From NCBI RefSeq assembly GCF_009762325.1, contig NZ_CP034348.1, forward strand, positions 316,501 through 380,500: a DNA stretch of 64,000 nt, given 5' to 3'. Each line of letters begins with the position of its first letter. The stretch's first letter is position 1. The notes under the pieces were generated by a model. The model saw only the letters and a list, made by a program, of their open reading frames with translations, was not told the origin of the DNA and made no database searches. Below are positions 1 through 9,064 of the stretch, one piece after another. This stretch comes from Roseovarius faecimaris (GTDB lineage Bacteria; Pseudomonadota; Alphaproteobacteria; Rhodobacterales; Rhodobacteraceae). A program made the position numbers and the translations under genes.

Positions 1-1
1 G

Positions 2-403
2 CTGATCGCTTTCACGCTTTCCGGAGTGATCTGCGGGATGGCCGGTGTGCTTTATGCGCATTTCCTCGGCGTGGTGAACCCGGATGCCTTCTATCTGGGT
101 GTGACGTTCATTTCGCTGTCGATGCTGGTGGTGGGCGGCATGAGCTCATTGTCGGGGGCGGTGATCGGCGTGGTGCTCATCTCTACCATCATCCAGCTCC
201 TGCGCTGGGGGGAAAAAGGCATATCCGTTGGCGAAGGCACCATCTCTCTGCCCAACGGCATTCAGGAGATCGTCATCGGTATCGTGATGATCGTCATTTT
301 GATGTTCCGCCCATCGGGCCTGATCGGCGCGCGAGAGTTGACGTGGCGCAGAAGCAGGCCTTCGACGGGCCGATCCACCGGCGGGGTGCCAGACCAGACC
401 TGA
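2..403 (+). CDS. branched-chain amino acid-type ABC transporter permease (LivM family), C-terminal part
   Basis: The reading frame is open from the left edge, so only the last 133 residues are visible and the start lies outside the window. The visible part has hydrophobic segments typical of the inner-membrane LivM-type permease: a glycine-rich GMAGVLYA stretch, a GGMSSLSGAVIGVVL segment, and a last membrane helix ending in FRPSGLIG, the usual C-terminal signature of this family. It would form the membrane channel for the binding protein encoded 53 bases downstream. The remaining ATPase and permease genes are presumably upstream. The substrate cannot be told from this fragment. Confidence 0.85.
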   Translation: MIAFTLSGVICGMAGVLYAHFLGVVNPDAFYLGVTFISLSMLVVGGMSSLSGAVIGVVLISTIIQLLRWGEKGISVGEGTISLPNGIQEIVIGIVMIVILMFRPSGLIGARELTWRRSRPSTGRSTGGVPDQT

Positions 404-456
404 CCCCGCCAAAACGCAACCAAGACCAACAACAAACGATAACTCGGAGGTACCTT

Positions 457-1650
457 ATGAAACTCACATCCACATTCACAAGCCTGGCGCTTGGCGCAGG
501 GCTGGCGCTGACCAGCGCCCCGGCCCTGGCGGACGATCATGAGATCGTCATCGGTATGGCCACGGCGCAATCGGGCTGGATGCAGGCCTATGACAAGCCC
601 GCCCGCGAGGCGGCTCTGATCCGCATTCAGGAAATCAACGATGCGGGCGGCCTGATGGGCAAGCAGATCCGCGTGGTTGAGGCCGACACCAAGACAGACC
701 GCGCCGAAGGGGCCAAGGCCGGGCTTGAGGTGCTCGATGGCGGGGCCGAGATGGTCGTCGTCTCCTGCGACTATGACTTTGGGGCGCCGGCCGCTCTGGC
801 GGCACAGGCGGCGGGCAAGATCTCGTTCTTCCTGTGCGCGGAATCGATCAAGGCGGGCATTCCCGGCGTGGGGCCTGACAGCTTCTCGGCCTCGGTTCTT
901 GCCGCGGTGCAGGGCGCCACGATGGCCGAATGGGCCTATAACAAGAAAGAGGCGCGCAGCTTCTACGTGCTGCTCGACACCTGGATCGAGTACAACAAAG
1001 GGATCTGCGACGGGTTCGACTGGATGGCACCGCGCCTTGACGGGGCCGAAGTGGTCGGGCGCGACAGCTTTGTGAACGACGATGCCTCGGTCGCGGCACA
1101 GATCACGCGGATCAAATCGCTTCCCGAAGAGCCCGATGCGATCATGCTGTGTTCGGTGATGCCGGGCGCGCCCTCGGTGATCAAACAGATCCGTGCGGCG
1201 GGGATCAACTCGATGATCCTCAACGGCTCGGGGGTCGACGGCAGCTACTGGCTGGATTCCGTGCCCGGCCTGTCCAACTTCTACGTTCCGGTGCAGGGCT
1301 CGGTGCATGGCGATGACCCCGATCCGGCGGTCGAGGCGTTCAACGTCAAATACGAGGAAATGTTCGGCGCGCGTCCGGCCACGCAATACACCTATCCCGG
1401 TTACGTTCTGATCGACGTGTGGGCCAAGGCTGTGGAACGTGCAGGCACCACCGAAACCAAGGCCGTGGTGGCCGAGCTTGAGAAGATGGACAACGAGCCC
1501 ACGCTCTTTGGCCCGCGCACCTTTACCTCGGACCTGCACCATCAGAACTCGGCGCGCTATCACATTGTCGAAGTGAACGATGGCACACCCGCCGTGGTCG
1601 ACAGCTGGACCATCAGCGAGCCGGTGCCGATGGAGGCGCTGCTGAAGTAA
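457..1650 (+). CDS. periplasmic branched-chain amino acid/amide-type substrate-binding protein (Peripla_BP_6)
   Basis: This 397-residue protein begins with a clear Sec signal peptide (positively charged start, hydrophobic core, cleavage expected after ALA about residue 25). The mature part starts EIVIGMATAQSG and has the type I periplasmic-binding fold of LivK/UrtA/amide-binding proteins. I chose the ATG at 457, not the longer open frame, because CGGAGG lies at 445-450 just before it and the signal peptide starts there. It delivers a ligand to the permease encoded upstream. The ligand (amino acid, urea or amide) is not decidable by eye. A strong terminator follows, so this is the last gene of its operon. 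Confidence 0.88.
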   Translation: MKLTSTFTSLALGAGLALTSAPALADDHEIVIGMATAQSGWMQAYDKPAREAALIRIQEINDAGGLMGKQIRVVEADTKTDRAEGAKAGLEVLDGGAEMVVVSCDYDFGAPAALAAQAAGKISFFLCAESIKAGIPGVGPDSFSASVLAAVQGATMAEWAYNKKEARSFYVLLDTWIEYNKGICDGFDWMAPRLDGAEVVGRDSFVNDDASVAAQITRIKSLPEEPDAIMLCSVMPGAPSVIKQIRAAGINSMILNGSGVDGSYWLDSVPGLSNFYVPVQGSVHGDDPDPAVEAFNVKYEEMFGARPATQYTYPGYVLIDVWAKAVERAGTTETKAVVAELEKMDNEPTLFGPRTFTSDLHHQNSARYHIVEVNDGTPAVVDSWTISEPVPMEALLK

Positions 1651-1672
1651 GTCAGCGCTGAGTGAAAAACGA

Positions 1673-1703
1673 AACAGCCGCCGGGAGACTGGCGGCTGTT
1701 TTT
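1673..1703 (+). terminator. Rho-independent terminator after the binding-protein gene
   Basis: Perfect 10-bp stem, AACAGCCGCC at 1673-1682 with GGCGGCTGTT at 1691-1700, 8-base loop, then a T run to 1703. It lies 22 bases after the stop codon. Its A-rich left flank could also let it serve the convergent enolase-superfamily gene. Confidence 0.85.
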
Positions 1704-1740
1704 CTGTTTCCGCACCCCGGGTCAGGTCCCGGAGGGGCGG

Positions 1741-2847
1741 TCAGTTATCCAGTGAGCTGATCTGGTGCCGGGCCTGATCGAGCCATTCGGGGCTGATTTC
1801 AACCCCCCAGCCGGGTGCGTCGGCCACGGTCGCCTTGCCATCGGTGATCACATAAGGGTCATGGGTGAACAGCCCTTGTTGCCAAGGGTAGTAGTCCAGG
1901 CCCTCAATGGAAAACTCCAGATACTTGCCCGCATTGGGAATGGCGCGCAGAAGGTGCATGGTAAAAAGCGTGACCAGCGACAGGTTCGCGGCGTGGGGCG
2001 TGATCGGCAGGCCCGACGGCTCGGCCATCTTGCAAACGCGTAGTGTCCGGCTGATCCCGCCAAGATAGAGCACATCGGGTTGCAGCACATCGACGATACG
2101 CCCCTCGATCATGCCGCGCCAGTTGGCCATCATGCAATCCTGCTCGCCGCCGGTCACGTCGATGTCGAGCGCATCGGTGACCTGCTTGGTCTGTTCGAAC
2201 TCCCAGTAGGGGCAGGGTTCCTCGTAATGCGAGATGCCATTGTCCTGCAGCATCCGGCCCACCTCGATCGCCTTGGGCGGCGAGTAGCAGGAATTGGCAT
2301 CGACCAGCAGCGCCATCTCATCCTCCATCGCCGCGCGCATGGTGGGCACGATTTCTTCGGTGCGGCCGGGCCATTCATCCTGATCGCGGCCCACCTCGGC
2401 CCCGATGCGGAACTTGAACGCATCAAAGCCGAGCTCCTGCCGCAACCGCTTGAGCCGCTCGGCCTCGTCTTTCGGCGTGATGTCGCGCTTCATCGAAGAG
2501 CCATAGGCGCGGACTTGTCCCGGACTGCCGCCGATGAGCGAGCAGACCGGCTTGCCCTCGCGCCTGCCGATAAGATCCCACAAGGCCGTGTCCAACCCGC
2601 CCATCGCCCGGCGCAGGTAAGAGCCGGGGAACTTGTGTTCGCGGTCGCGGACAAGATCGGTGATGGCGTCAATATCGTCTGTGTCCATCCCGAGCGCATA
2701 AGGCGCCACCTGCCGGTGCAGCACCTGGGCGGTGATATCGGCATAATAAGGTGCCACCTGCCCCCAGCCCTGCCTGCCATCTTCGGCGGTCACACGGGTA
2801 AAGCAGATATACTCGGTGGTGAAGGTTTCGATTGCTGTGATTTTCAT
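1741..2847 (-). CDS. enolase-superfamily enzyme, mandelate racemase-type (probable acid-sugar dehydratase or racemase)
   Basis: A 368-residue protein with the capping domain and modified TIM barrel of the mandelate racemase/muconate lactonizing family. Expected catalytic elements are visible: K145-x-R147 in FKFRIG, metal ligands D183 (VDAN), E210 (YEEP) and E235 (GGEQD), and a D258/H285 dyad (QPD, HAAN) as in the mandelate racemase/dehydratase subgroup. The start at 2847 (MKITAIE) is preferred over a 22-residue longer frame because the family begins MKI and the extension would run into the operator. It is divergent from the MocR-type regulator and preceded by the operator at 2890-2937, so it is probably under that regulator. 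The substrate is unknown. Confidence 0.85.
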   Translation of the reverse strand: MKITAIETFTTEYICFTRVTAEDGRQGWGQVAPYYADITAQVLHRQVAPYALGMDTDDIDAITDLVRDREHKFPGSYLRRAMGGLDTALWDLIGRREGKPVCSLIGGSPGQVRAYGSSMKRDITPKDEAERLKRLRQELGFDAFKFRIGAEVGRDQDEWPGRTEEIVPTMRAAMEDEMALLVDANSCYSPPKAIEVGRMLQDNGISHYEEPCPYWEFEQTKQVTDALDIDVTGGEQDCMMANWRGMIEGRIVDVLQPDVLYLGGISRTLRVCKMAEPSGLPITPHAANLSLVTLFTMHLLRAIPNAGKYLEFSIEGLDYYPWQQGLFTHDPYVITDGKATVADAPGWGVEISPEWLDQARHQISSLDN

Positions 2848-2889
2848 GGCACCGTTCCGGACGTTGATCCGGCGTTGACGATAGAGGTG

Positions 2890-2937
2890 AATTGGTCGCA
2901 CATTAATATCCATTGTGGCAGCAGTGCTAGACCAATT
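2890..2937 (-). promoter_or_regulatory. operator A: spaced inverted repeat in the divergent promoter (MocR-type site)
   Basis: AATTGGTC at 2890-2897 and GACCAATT at 2930-2937 form perfect inverted arms. Between them, read on the minus strand, is CACAATGGATAT (2917 to 2906). Read toward the dehydratase gene the layout is arm, 12 bases, 12-base core, 8 bases, arm. The same core and spacings occur at 4440-4487. The right arm ends three bases before the GGAGG of the regulator gene, so binding could repress the regulator itself as well as control the dehydratase. Confidence 0.75.
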
Positions 2938-2948
2938 TTGGAGGTGCC

Positions 2949-4430
2949 GTGAAACGCAAAGCGGGGATATTACTGTCTTCGATCCATTTGGATCGGACGG
3001 CGAACAAAGGTATCGGCGTGCAGCTATACATGGCGTTGCGCGATGTGTTGCTGTCCGGGGCGCTCAAGCCCGGTGACCGGCTTCCGGCAAGCCGAACCCT
3101 GGCCAAGGAGGCGGGCGTTTCGCGCACCACGGTGATTGATGCGGTGGATCGGCTGGTCTCCGAAGGGATGCTGGTGTCGCGGGTCGGGGCCGGAACATTC
3201 GTGAGCGAAACCCTTGAAAGCCAGCGCCCGGCTCCGGTGCAGTTCGGACAGCCCACCGCACCCAGAAAAAGGCCGCGGCTGGCCTATTCCATCACGCAAT
3301 CGGCGGAAAACTACGCGCCGCGGGCCTGGCTGCCGCATAATTCCCGGGCGTTTGTCACGGCCTTGCCGGCGCTCGATGCGTTTCCGCAGGCGCAATGGGC
3401 CCGCTTGATGGCGCGGCATTTGCGCGGTGATCGGGATTCGGTGATGGGTTATGGCCAACCGCAGGGGTTGCAGGCTCTGCGCAGCGCAATTGCGTCCCAT
3501 CTGGGAACGGCGCGCGGGATCAATTGCCATGCCGATCAGGTCTTCGTGACTTCGGGCGCGCAACATGCCTTTGCGCTGATCGGGCAGATGTTCGTCAATG
3601 CGGGCGATCAGGTCTGGCACGAAAACCCAGGCGCCAAGGGCGCGCGCAACGCATTGGTGGCGACCGGCGCGCAGCTTGTCCCGATCTCGATTGATGAGAA
3701 CGGTCTTAACGTCGCAGAAGGGCTTGAAAAAGCACCGCATTTCAGGCTGGCCTTTGCCACGCCTTCACATCAGCAACCCTTGGGGGTGGTGATGTCTCTG
3801 GCCCGGCGCTTTGATCTTCTGAAGGCGGCGGTGGATGCGCAGGCGCTGGTTGTCGAAGATGACTATGACGGCGAATTTCATTTCGGAACGCGGCCCCAGC
3901 CCACGTTGAAAAGCATCGATACACATGGCCGGGTGCTTTATGTCGGCACCTTCTCCAAAACGCTGTTCCCGTCGCTACGCCTGGGCTTCATCGTCGTCCC
4001 CGAGCGCATGATCGAAGTGTTTGACGAGGTCTTCGCCTCCTGGGTGTCAGGGCCGGCGACAGTTACCCAGGCGGTCGTTGCCGACTTCATGCAGGAGGGG
4101 CATTTCGCAACCCATATCCGGATGATGCGCCGGTTGTACAAGGCGCGCTATGAGGCGTTGATCGAAGCAAGCGCGGCCCTTCCAGACACAATCCGGATAC
4201 AGCCGGCCGACAGCGGTTTTCACACCGTCGCCTATGTCGATCCCGCGGTGGATGTTCAGGACCTGGTAGCACAGGCCAGCACCCAACGGATCACGCTGAC
4301 CTCCTTTGATGGATATTGCCTGGCTCCGATCGACAAGAAGGGCGTTGTTTTCGGTTTCGGGTCGGTGCAGCCTGACGATATCCGATCCGGACTCGCAAAG
4401 ATCGCCGCCTTGCCCGCGTTGCAGGTTTAG
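2949..4430 (+). CDS. MocR-type transcriptional regulator (GntR HTH fused to PLP-dependent aminotransferase-like domain)
   Basis: A 493-residue chimera. A winged-helix GntR DNA-binding domain occupies about residues 20-90 (LKPGDRLPASRTLAKEAGVS, then VSRVGAGTFV). A long linker leads to a type I aminotransferase-like domain. The PLP-binding lysine is K337 in GTFSKTLFP, the aspartate that contacts the PLP ring is in VEDDYDGEF, and SHQQPLG replaces the usual HQNPTG. The GTG start at 2949 has GGAGG at 2940-2944. Members such as GabR, TauR, PdxR and EnuR sense PLP adducts of amines or amino acids. Twin operators on either side of this gene suggest it controls the divergent dehydratase, itself, and the oxidase-transporter operon downstream. 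The inducer is unknown. Confidence 0.9.
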   Translation: MKRKAGILLSSIHLDRTANKGIGVQLYMALRDVLLSGALKPGDRLPASRTLAKEAGVSRTTVIDAVDRLVSEGMLVSRVGAGTFVSETLESQRPAPVQFGQPTAPRKRPRLAYSITQSAENYAPRAWLPHNSRAFVTALPALDAFPQAQWARLMARHLRGDRDSVMGYGQPQGLQALRSAIASHLGTARGINCHADQVFVTSGAQHAFALIGQMFVNAGDQVWHENPGAKGARNALVATGAQLVPISIDENGLNVAEGLEKAPHFRLAFATPSHQQPLGVVMSLARRFDLLKAAVDAQALVVEDDYDGEFHFGTRPQPTLKSIDTHGRVLYVGTFSKTLFPSLRLGFIVVPERMIEVFDEVFASWVSGPATVTQAVVADFMQEGHFATHIRMMRRLYKARYEALIEASAALPDTIRIQPADSGFHTVAYVDPAVDVQDLVAQASTQRITLTSFDGYCLAPIDKKGVVFGFGSVQPDDIRSGLAKIAALPALQV

Positions 4431-4439
4431 GTCAGGGAA

Positions 4440-4487
4440 AATTGGACTGCCAAAAAAAACACAATGGATATGAGTTGCAGTCCAATA
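4440..4487 (+). promoter_or_regulatory. operator B: spaced inverted repeat before the oxidase-transporter operon
   Basis: ATTGGACTGC at 4441-4450 and GCAGTCCAAT at 4477-4486 are a perfect 10-bp inverted repeat. The core CACAATGGATAT at 4460-4471 is identical to that of operator A read in the direction of the controlled gene, and the spacings (12 before the core, 8 after) are identical. It lies 60 bases before the FAD oxidoreductase start. Confidence 0.78.
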
Positions 4488-4549
4488 TACTCCTAGTTTG
4501 ATGGCTCGTATTCATGCGCGTTTGACGGGGAGGCGCAAAGAGGATTCGG

Positions 4550-5866
4550 ATGAATAGCCCTGCGTTTCAAGATATTCTCCAGCATTCCTACTGGTTGGAC
4601 GAGCTTGTTCCGGCGGCGTCGTCCGCCGCGCCTTTGCCTGACCGGGTTGACGTCCTGATCATCGGATCGGGCTACACCGGGTTGAACGCGGCGATCGAGA
4701 CGGCACGCGGCGGGCGCTCCACGCTGGTGATTGATGCGGGCGATCCCGGTTATGGATGCAGCACGCGCAATGGCGGGCAGATCAGCCCGTCGATCAAGCC
4801 TTCCCTGGCGGCGCTGACACGGAAATACGGAGAAGACCGCGCCCGCGCGATCCGGGGCGAGGGGACGACCTCGCTCTACTGGATCGAGGAGCGGGTAAAG
4901 GCCGAAGGGATCGAGTGCGATTTCCGCCGTAACGGGCGCTATCACGCCGCGCATACGCCGCAGCATTATGAGGCCCTCGCGCGGGAGTTGGAGACATTAC
5001 GCAAAACCGAAGGGGTCGCCTGTCATATGGTGCCCAGATCGGAGCAGCGCAGCGAGATGGGCTCGGACGTGTATTTTGGCGGGGCGGTTTATGAAGAGCA
5101 TGCCTCGGTTCATCCGGCGAAGTTTCACCGTGGCCTTTTGCGCGTGGCGCAGGAGGCGGGGGCAGAGGTTCAGGGGCAGACAGCCGCCACCGCGATCGAG
5201 CGCAATTCCAGCGGTTTCAAGGTGCGCACGGCGCGGGGAGTGGTATCCGCGCGCGATGTGATCGTGGCGACCAATGGGTATACCACCGGGCTGACCCCCT
5301 GGATGCAACGCCGTGTCATCCCGATTGCCAGCAACATCATCGCGACCGAGGACCTGCCAGAGGAACTGGTCGACAAGCTGATGCCGCGCGACAGGGTCTA
5401 TAGTGACAGCTGCAAGGTGGTCTATTACTTCCGGGCCTCGCCCGACCGGCGGCGGATCGTCTTTGGCGGACGTGTGGCGGCGCGTGAGATCGCTTTGCCC
5501 GATGGCGCGGCGCGGCTCTACGAAAAGATGTGCCAGACCTTTCCCGATCTGCGTGCCTATGGCCTGACGCATACCTGGTCCGGCACGGTGGCATATACCT
5601 TTGACGAACTGGCGCATACCGGGGTTCATGACGGGGTGCATTATGCAATGGGCTATTGCGGCTCGGGTGTGGCGATGGCCAGCTATCTGGGGATGCGAAC
5701 GGGTCAGAAAGTGCTTGGCCTTGCCGAAGGGCAAACCGCCTTTGACCGGCTCACCCATCCGACACGTCCGCTTTATACCGGCAAGCCCTGGTTCCTGCCT
5801 GCGGCGATTGCCTGGTACCGATGGAAAGACATGAAGCAGCACGAACGCGCCCTGGCTTCGGCCTGA
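4550..5866 (+). CDS. FAD-dependent amine oxidoreductase (DAO family, gamma-glutamylputrescine oxidase-like)
   Basis: 438 residues. The N-terminal Rossmann motif G39-x-G41-x-x-G44 (IIGSGYTG) is followed by a conserved STRNGGQ stretch, and the C-terminal part carries the GYCGSGVAMA flavin-contact motif. This arrangement is typical of DAO-family oxidases such as PuuB, sarcosine oxidase and related amine oxidases. The start follows an AAAGAGGA purine run. It is the first gene of a six-gene plus-strand operon with a polyamine-type ABC transporter and a creatinase-like hydrolase, and lies just behind operator B. I infer oxidation of an imported secondary or tertiary amine; the exact substrate is not visible. 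Confidence 0.85.
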   Translation: MNSPAFQDILQHSYWLDELVPAASSAAPLPDRVDVLIIGSGYTGLNAAIETARGGRSTLVIDAGDPGYGCSTRNGGQISPSIKPSLAALTRKYGEDRARAIRGEGTTSLYWIEERVKAEGIECDFRRNGRYHAAHTPQHYEALARELETLRKTEGVACHMVPRSEQRSEMGSDVYFGGAVYEEHASVHPAKFHRGLLRVAQEAGAEVQGQTAATAIERNSSGFKVRTARGVVSARDVIVATNGYTTGLTPWMQRRVIPIASNIIATEDLPEELVDKLMPRDRVYSDSCKVVYYFRASPDRRRIVFGGRVAAREIALPDGAARLYEKMCQTFPDLRAYGLTHTWSGTVAYTFDELAHTGVHDGVHYAMGYCGSGVAMASYLGMRTGQKVLGLAEGQTAFDRLTHPTRPLYTGKPWFLPAAIAWYRWKDMKQHERALASA

Positions 5867-5972
5867 CTGGCGCATCAGCGGGGCGATGCCGACACGCCCT
5901 GCGGCAAACCAATGTTCGGCAATTTGAGGACCGTCCATAAAGGGCGGCGGAACCAACTAAGGGAGAAAATAG

Positions 5973-7013
5973 ATGAAAAGAACATCATTTCTGACACTGG
6001 GCGCGGCGCTTCTGGCGACCTCGGCCCTGGCGATGGACAAGACAGTGACCATTGCCTCATGGGGCGGATCCTATCAGGAGGCACAATCCAAAGCCCTGTT
6101 TGAACCGGCGGCGGCCAACACCGGCATCGAGGTCAAGCAGGAGACCTATGGCGGCATGTCCGATGTGCGCCTGCAGGTCAGTTCGGGTCAGGTGACGCTT
6201 GATATCGTGGCGTCGGGCTCCGGCTCTGCGGCACGCGCGGCGGCGGAGGGCCTTCTGGAGAAGCTCGACTATAGCGTGATCGACGTGTCGACCTTCTATG
6301 ACGGGCTCTATACCGATTACTGTGTTGGCGGCGACGTGTTCTCGACCGTGTTTGCCTACAACACCGAAACCTATGGCGAGGATGGGCCGAAAACCTGGGC
6401 CGATTTCTTCGACACCGAGAAATTCCCCGGCACCCGCGCTTATCGCGGCAAGGTTGCCGGCGCGCTGGAGCCTGCGCTCATGGCCGACGGGGTGCCGCCC
6501 GAGCAGGTCTATGAGGTTCTCGGCAGTGAAGAAGGCATTGAGCGCGCGATCAACAAGATCCGCGAGCTGAAGCCGAGCATCTCGGTCTTCTGGACCTCCG
6601 GCGCGCAGCATGCGCAGCTGATGAAGGACGGTGAGGTGGATATGTCGACCGGCTGGAATGGCCGTTTTGACAACGCGGCCAAGGATGGTGCGCAACTGAG
6701 CTATGGCTATGACGGGGCGCTTTTGGACTATGACTGCTTCGCCGTTCCGAAAGGCGCGCCGAACAAGGATGTCGCGATGGAATTCCTGAACGAGATTTCC
6801 AAGCCCGAGTATCAGGACGATCTGCCCAAGTGGATCACCTATGGCCCGACCAACCGTGCGGCCTATGAAACCGGTGAAATCACGGCCGAAGTCGCGGCAT
6901 CCCTGCCGTCCTCGCCCGAGAACGCCGCCAAGCAGCTGCCCGTCTCGCTGGAATGGTATGCCGAATGGGAAACCATTGCCGCCGAGATGTATCAAGAGAT
7001 GCTGACCGAGTGA
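5973..7013 (+). CDS. periplasmic polyamine/opine-type ABC substrate-binding protein
   Basis: 346 residues with a short signal peptide (cleavage after ALA at about residue 20). The mature protein begins TVTIASWGGSYQEAQ, the hallmark of the PotD/PotF-type SBP_bac_8 family that binds spermidine, putrescine, opines or related cations. AAGGGA precedes the ATG. The following ATPase and two permease genes complete a type I importer of the PotABC layout. Aromatic and acidic residues expected for a cationic ligand are present but not diagnostic. Its place between an amine oxidase and an amidinohydrolase-like enzyme suggests that it brings in the amine the operon degrades. Confidence 0.88.
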   Translation: MKRTSFLTLGAALLATSALAMDKTVTIASWGGSYQEAQSKALFEPAAANTGIEVKQETYGGMSDVRLQVSSGQVTLDIVASGSGSAARAAAEGLLEKLDYSVIDVSTFYDGLYTDYCVGGDVFSTVFAYNTETYGEDGPKTWADFFDTEKFPGTRAYRGKVAGALEPALMADGVPPEQVYEVLGSEEGIERAINKIRELKPSISVFWTSGAQHAQLMKDGEVDMSTGWNGRFDNAAKDGAQLSYGYDGALLDYDCFAVPKGAPNKDVAMEFLNEISKPEYQDDLPKWITYGPTNRAAYETGEITAEVAASLPSSPENAAKQLPVSLEWYAEWETIAAEMYQEMLTE

Positions 7014-7037
7014 TCGGCATTATAACCTGACCTTGTT

Positions 7038-7061
7038 GCGGGCCGCCCGATTGTGGCCCGC
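7038..7061 (+). other. intercistronic hairpin between binding-protein and ATPase genes
   Basis: GCGGGCC at 7038-7044 pairs perfectly with GGCCCGC at 7055-7061 around a 10-base loop, with no T run after it. It lies 24 bases after the binding-protein stop and 25 bases before the ATPase start. Such hairpins protect the upstream message from 3' decay and raise binding-protein yield; that role is inferred. Confidence 0.5.
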
Positions 7062-7086
7062 AGCCCAGAATACCAAGGATTTTGAT

Positions 7087-8175
7087 GTGAGCGATCAGGC
7101 CAAGGGCGCACTGCCGATCACCGTGCGCAACGTGACCAAGACTTATGGGCCCGTCTTTGCCCTCGACGACGTTTCGCTGGAGGTGCAAAGCGGAGAGTTT
7201 CTGACCCTGCTCGGACCTTCGGGGTCGGGCAAGACGACGCTCCTCATGGTGCTCGCAGGCTTCACGCGCCCCGACCGGGGCAGTCTGAAGTTCGGCGATG
7301 AAGAGGTGATCCGCACCCCGCCGCATCTGCGCAATGTGGGAATGACATTTCAGAGCTATGCGCTGTTCCCGCATATGACCGTGGCGGGCAATGTGGGGTA
7401 TCCGCTCAAGCTGAGGGGGGTGCCCAAACCCGAGATGGCCCGGCGGATCGAGCAGGCGTTGGAGATCGTGCAACTGGGCGGTTTCGGTGACCGGCGGATC
7501 GATCAGCTTTCGGGCGGACAGAAACAGCGCGTGGCGCTGGCGCGCTCCATCGTGTTCGAGCCGCGGATCCTGCTGATGGACGAGCCGCTTTCGGCGCTCG
7601 ACAAGAAGCTGCGTGACCAGATGCAGATCGAGCTGCGGCATATGCATGAACAGTTGGGTATGACGACGGTCTATGTGACGCATGACCAGCGCGAGGCGCT
7701 CACCATGTCCGACAGGATCGCGGTGGTGAACCACGGCCGGATCATGCAGCTGGCCACCCCCCGCGACCTTTATGAGCGCCCGGCAAACCGTTTTGTCGCG
7801 GATTTCATCGGGGAAAGCACCTTCCTTCCCGTGACGCGTCAGGGTGGGGCTGTGCATCTGGGGGATATGCCGCTGAAGACGGAGAACCCGGTGCCCGATG
7901 CCGCCGAATTGCTGCTTATGGTGCGGCCGGAACGTATTCAACTGCTGACCGGGGCACCGTCTGACGACATGAACGTGCTGACCGGAACGGCGACCGAGGT
8001 GGTCTATCAGGGCGACAGTTTCGTGCTTTATGCACGCCTGCCCAGCGGGGATCAGATTGCCCTGCGCGGCGCGGTGCGCTCGGGCACGGTGCAGGCTCTT
8101 CCGGCGGTCGGCGATGAGGTGACGCTGGGCCTTGCGGCCTCTGACACGGTGGTAATCGACGGGGCGGCGGCCTGA
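7087..8175 (+). CDS. ABC transporter ATP-binding protein, polyamine type (PotA-like)
   Basis: 362 residues from a GTG start at 7087, chosen because AAGGA (7075-7079) lies 7 bases before it; the open frame reaches back to a TTG at 7033 through the hairpin. Walker [10 protein letters not shown] is at residues 43-51, the signature LSGGQ at 141-145, Walker B LLMDEP follows and the H-loop is in YVTHDQ. The last third is a TOBE domain typical of MalK/PotA subunits. It powers the permease pair encoded directly after it; only one base separates its stop from the next start. Confidence 0.92.
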   Translation: MSDQAKGALPITVRNVTKTYGPVFALDDVSLEVQSGEFLTLLGPSGSGKTTLLMVLAGFTRPDRGSLKFGDEEVIRTPPHLRNVGMTFQSYALFPHMTVAGNVGYPLKLRGVPKPEMARRIEQALEIVQLGGFGDRRIDQLSGGQKQRVALARSIVFEPRILLMDEPLSALDKKLRDQMQIELRHMHEQLGMTTVYVTHDQREALTMSDRIAVVNHGRIMQLATPRDLYERPANRFVADFIGESTFLPVTRQGGAVHLGDMPLKTENPVPDAAELLLMVRPERIQLLTGAPSDDMNVLTGTATEVVYQGDSFVLYARLPSGDQIALRGAVRSGTVQALPAVGDEVTLGLAASDTVVIDGAAA

Positions 8176-8176
8176 G

Positions 8177-9064
8177 ATGGCCGCGACCGACATGAACGCC
8201 GCCGGGCTGCGCCGGGACGAACGGCTGGAAAGGCTTAAGCTCTTCGGCCTCAGCTCGCCCGCGCTGATCCTCGTCCTGATTATCCTGGTGCTTCCGGTGG
8301 GTTGGCTGTTCTATGTCAGCTTTGTCGGCGCGAATGGCGAATTCAGCCTTGAGAATTACGAGCGCATGATCAAGCGGAAGTCCTACATCCGCATTTTCAT
8401 GACCACCTTTCAGGTGAGCCTTCTGACCACGGCGCTTTGCATCCTGATCGGCTATCCCCTGGCCTATTTCCTGTCGCAACTGCCGCGACGCCTGGCCAAC
8501 TTGTGCCTGATCACCGTGCTTTTGCCGTTCTGGACCTCGCTTCTGGTACGGACCTATTCCTGGCTGGTGCTGCTGCAAAAGCGCGGGCTGGTCAATGAAT
8601 GGGCGATTGGCATGGGGCTTTGGGACGAGCCGATCAAGATCGTGCACAACATGACCGGTACGCTCATCGGAATGGTGCATATCATGCTGCCTTTCCTGAT
8701 TTTGCCGGTCTATGGCGCGATGCGCGCGATCAACCAGGACTATATGAAGGCCGCGGCCAATCTGGGCGCCAGCCCCCGGCGGGCCTTCTGGAATGTATTC
8801 TTCCCGCTCAGCACGCCGGGGCTTTTTGCCGGGTCGCTGATGGTGTTCATCCTGTGCCTCGGGTTCTTTGTCACGCCGGCCGTGTTGGGCGGTGGCAAGG
8901 TGATCATGGTGTCGATGAAGATCGTGTCGAATATCGAGCTTTTCGTGAACTGGGGGGCGGCGAGCGCGCTGGGCGTGGTGCTTCTGGTGGCGACGATGGT
9001 GATCCTCTGGGTGGCCTCGAAGTTTCTCAGGCTTGAGCAGATCACGAGCGGAGGAGGGCACTGA
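8177..9064 (+). CDS. ABC transporter permease, polyamine type (PotB-like)
   Basis: A 295-residue inner-membrane protein with about six hydrophobic helices after a charged N-terminus. The EAA loop that docks with the ATPase is visible as KAAANLGASPRRAFW followed by PLSTPGL. It pairs with the next permease in a PotABCD-like importer. Translation is probably coupled: the preceding ATPase stops one base before, and the stop of this gene overlaps the next start as ATGA at 9061-9064. The ATG at 8192 in the same frame is an alternative start, though the upstream one fits the spacing better. Confidence 0.9.
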   Translation: MAATDMNAAGLRRDERLERLKLFGLSSPALILVLIILVLPVGWLFYVSFVGANGEFSLENYERMIKRKSYIRIFMTTFQVSLLTTALCILIGYPLAYFLSQLPRRLANLCLITVLLPFWTSLLVRTYSWLVLLQKRGLVNEWAIGMGLWDEPIKIVHNMTGTLIGMVHIMLPFLILPVYGAMRAINQDYMKAAANLGASPRRAFWNVFFPLSTPGLFAGSLMVFILCLGFFVTPAVLGGGKVIMVSMKIVSNIELFVNWGAASALGVVLLVATMVILWVASKFLRLEQITSGGGH

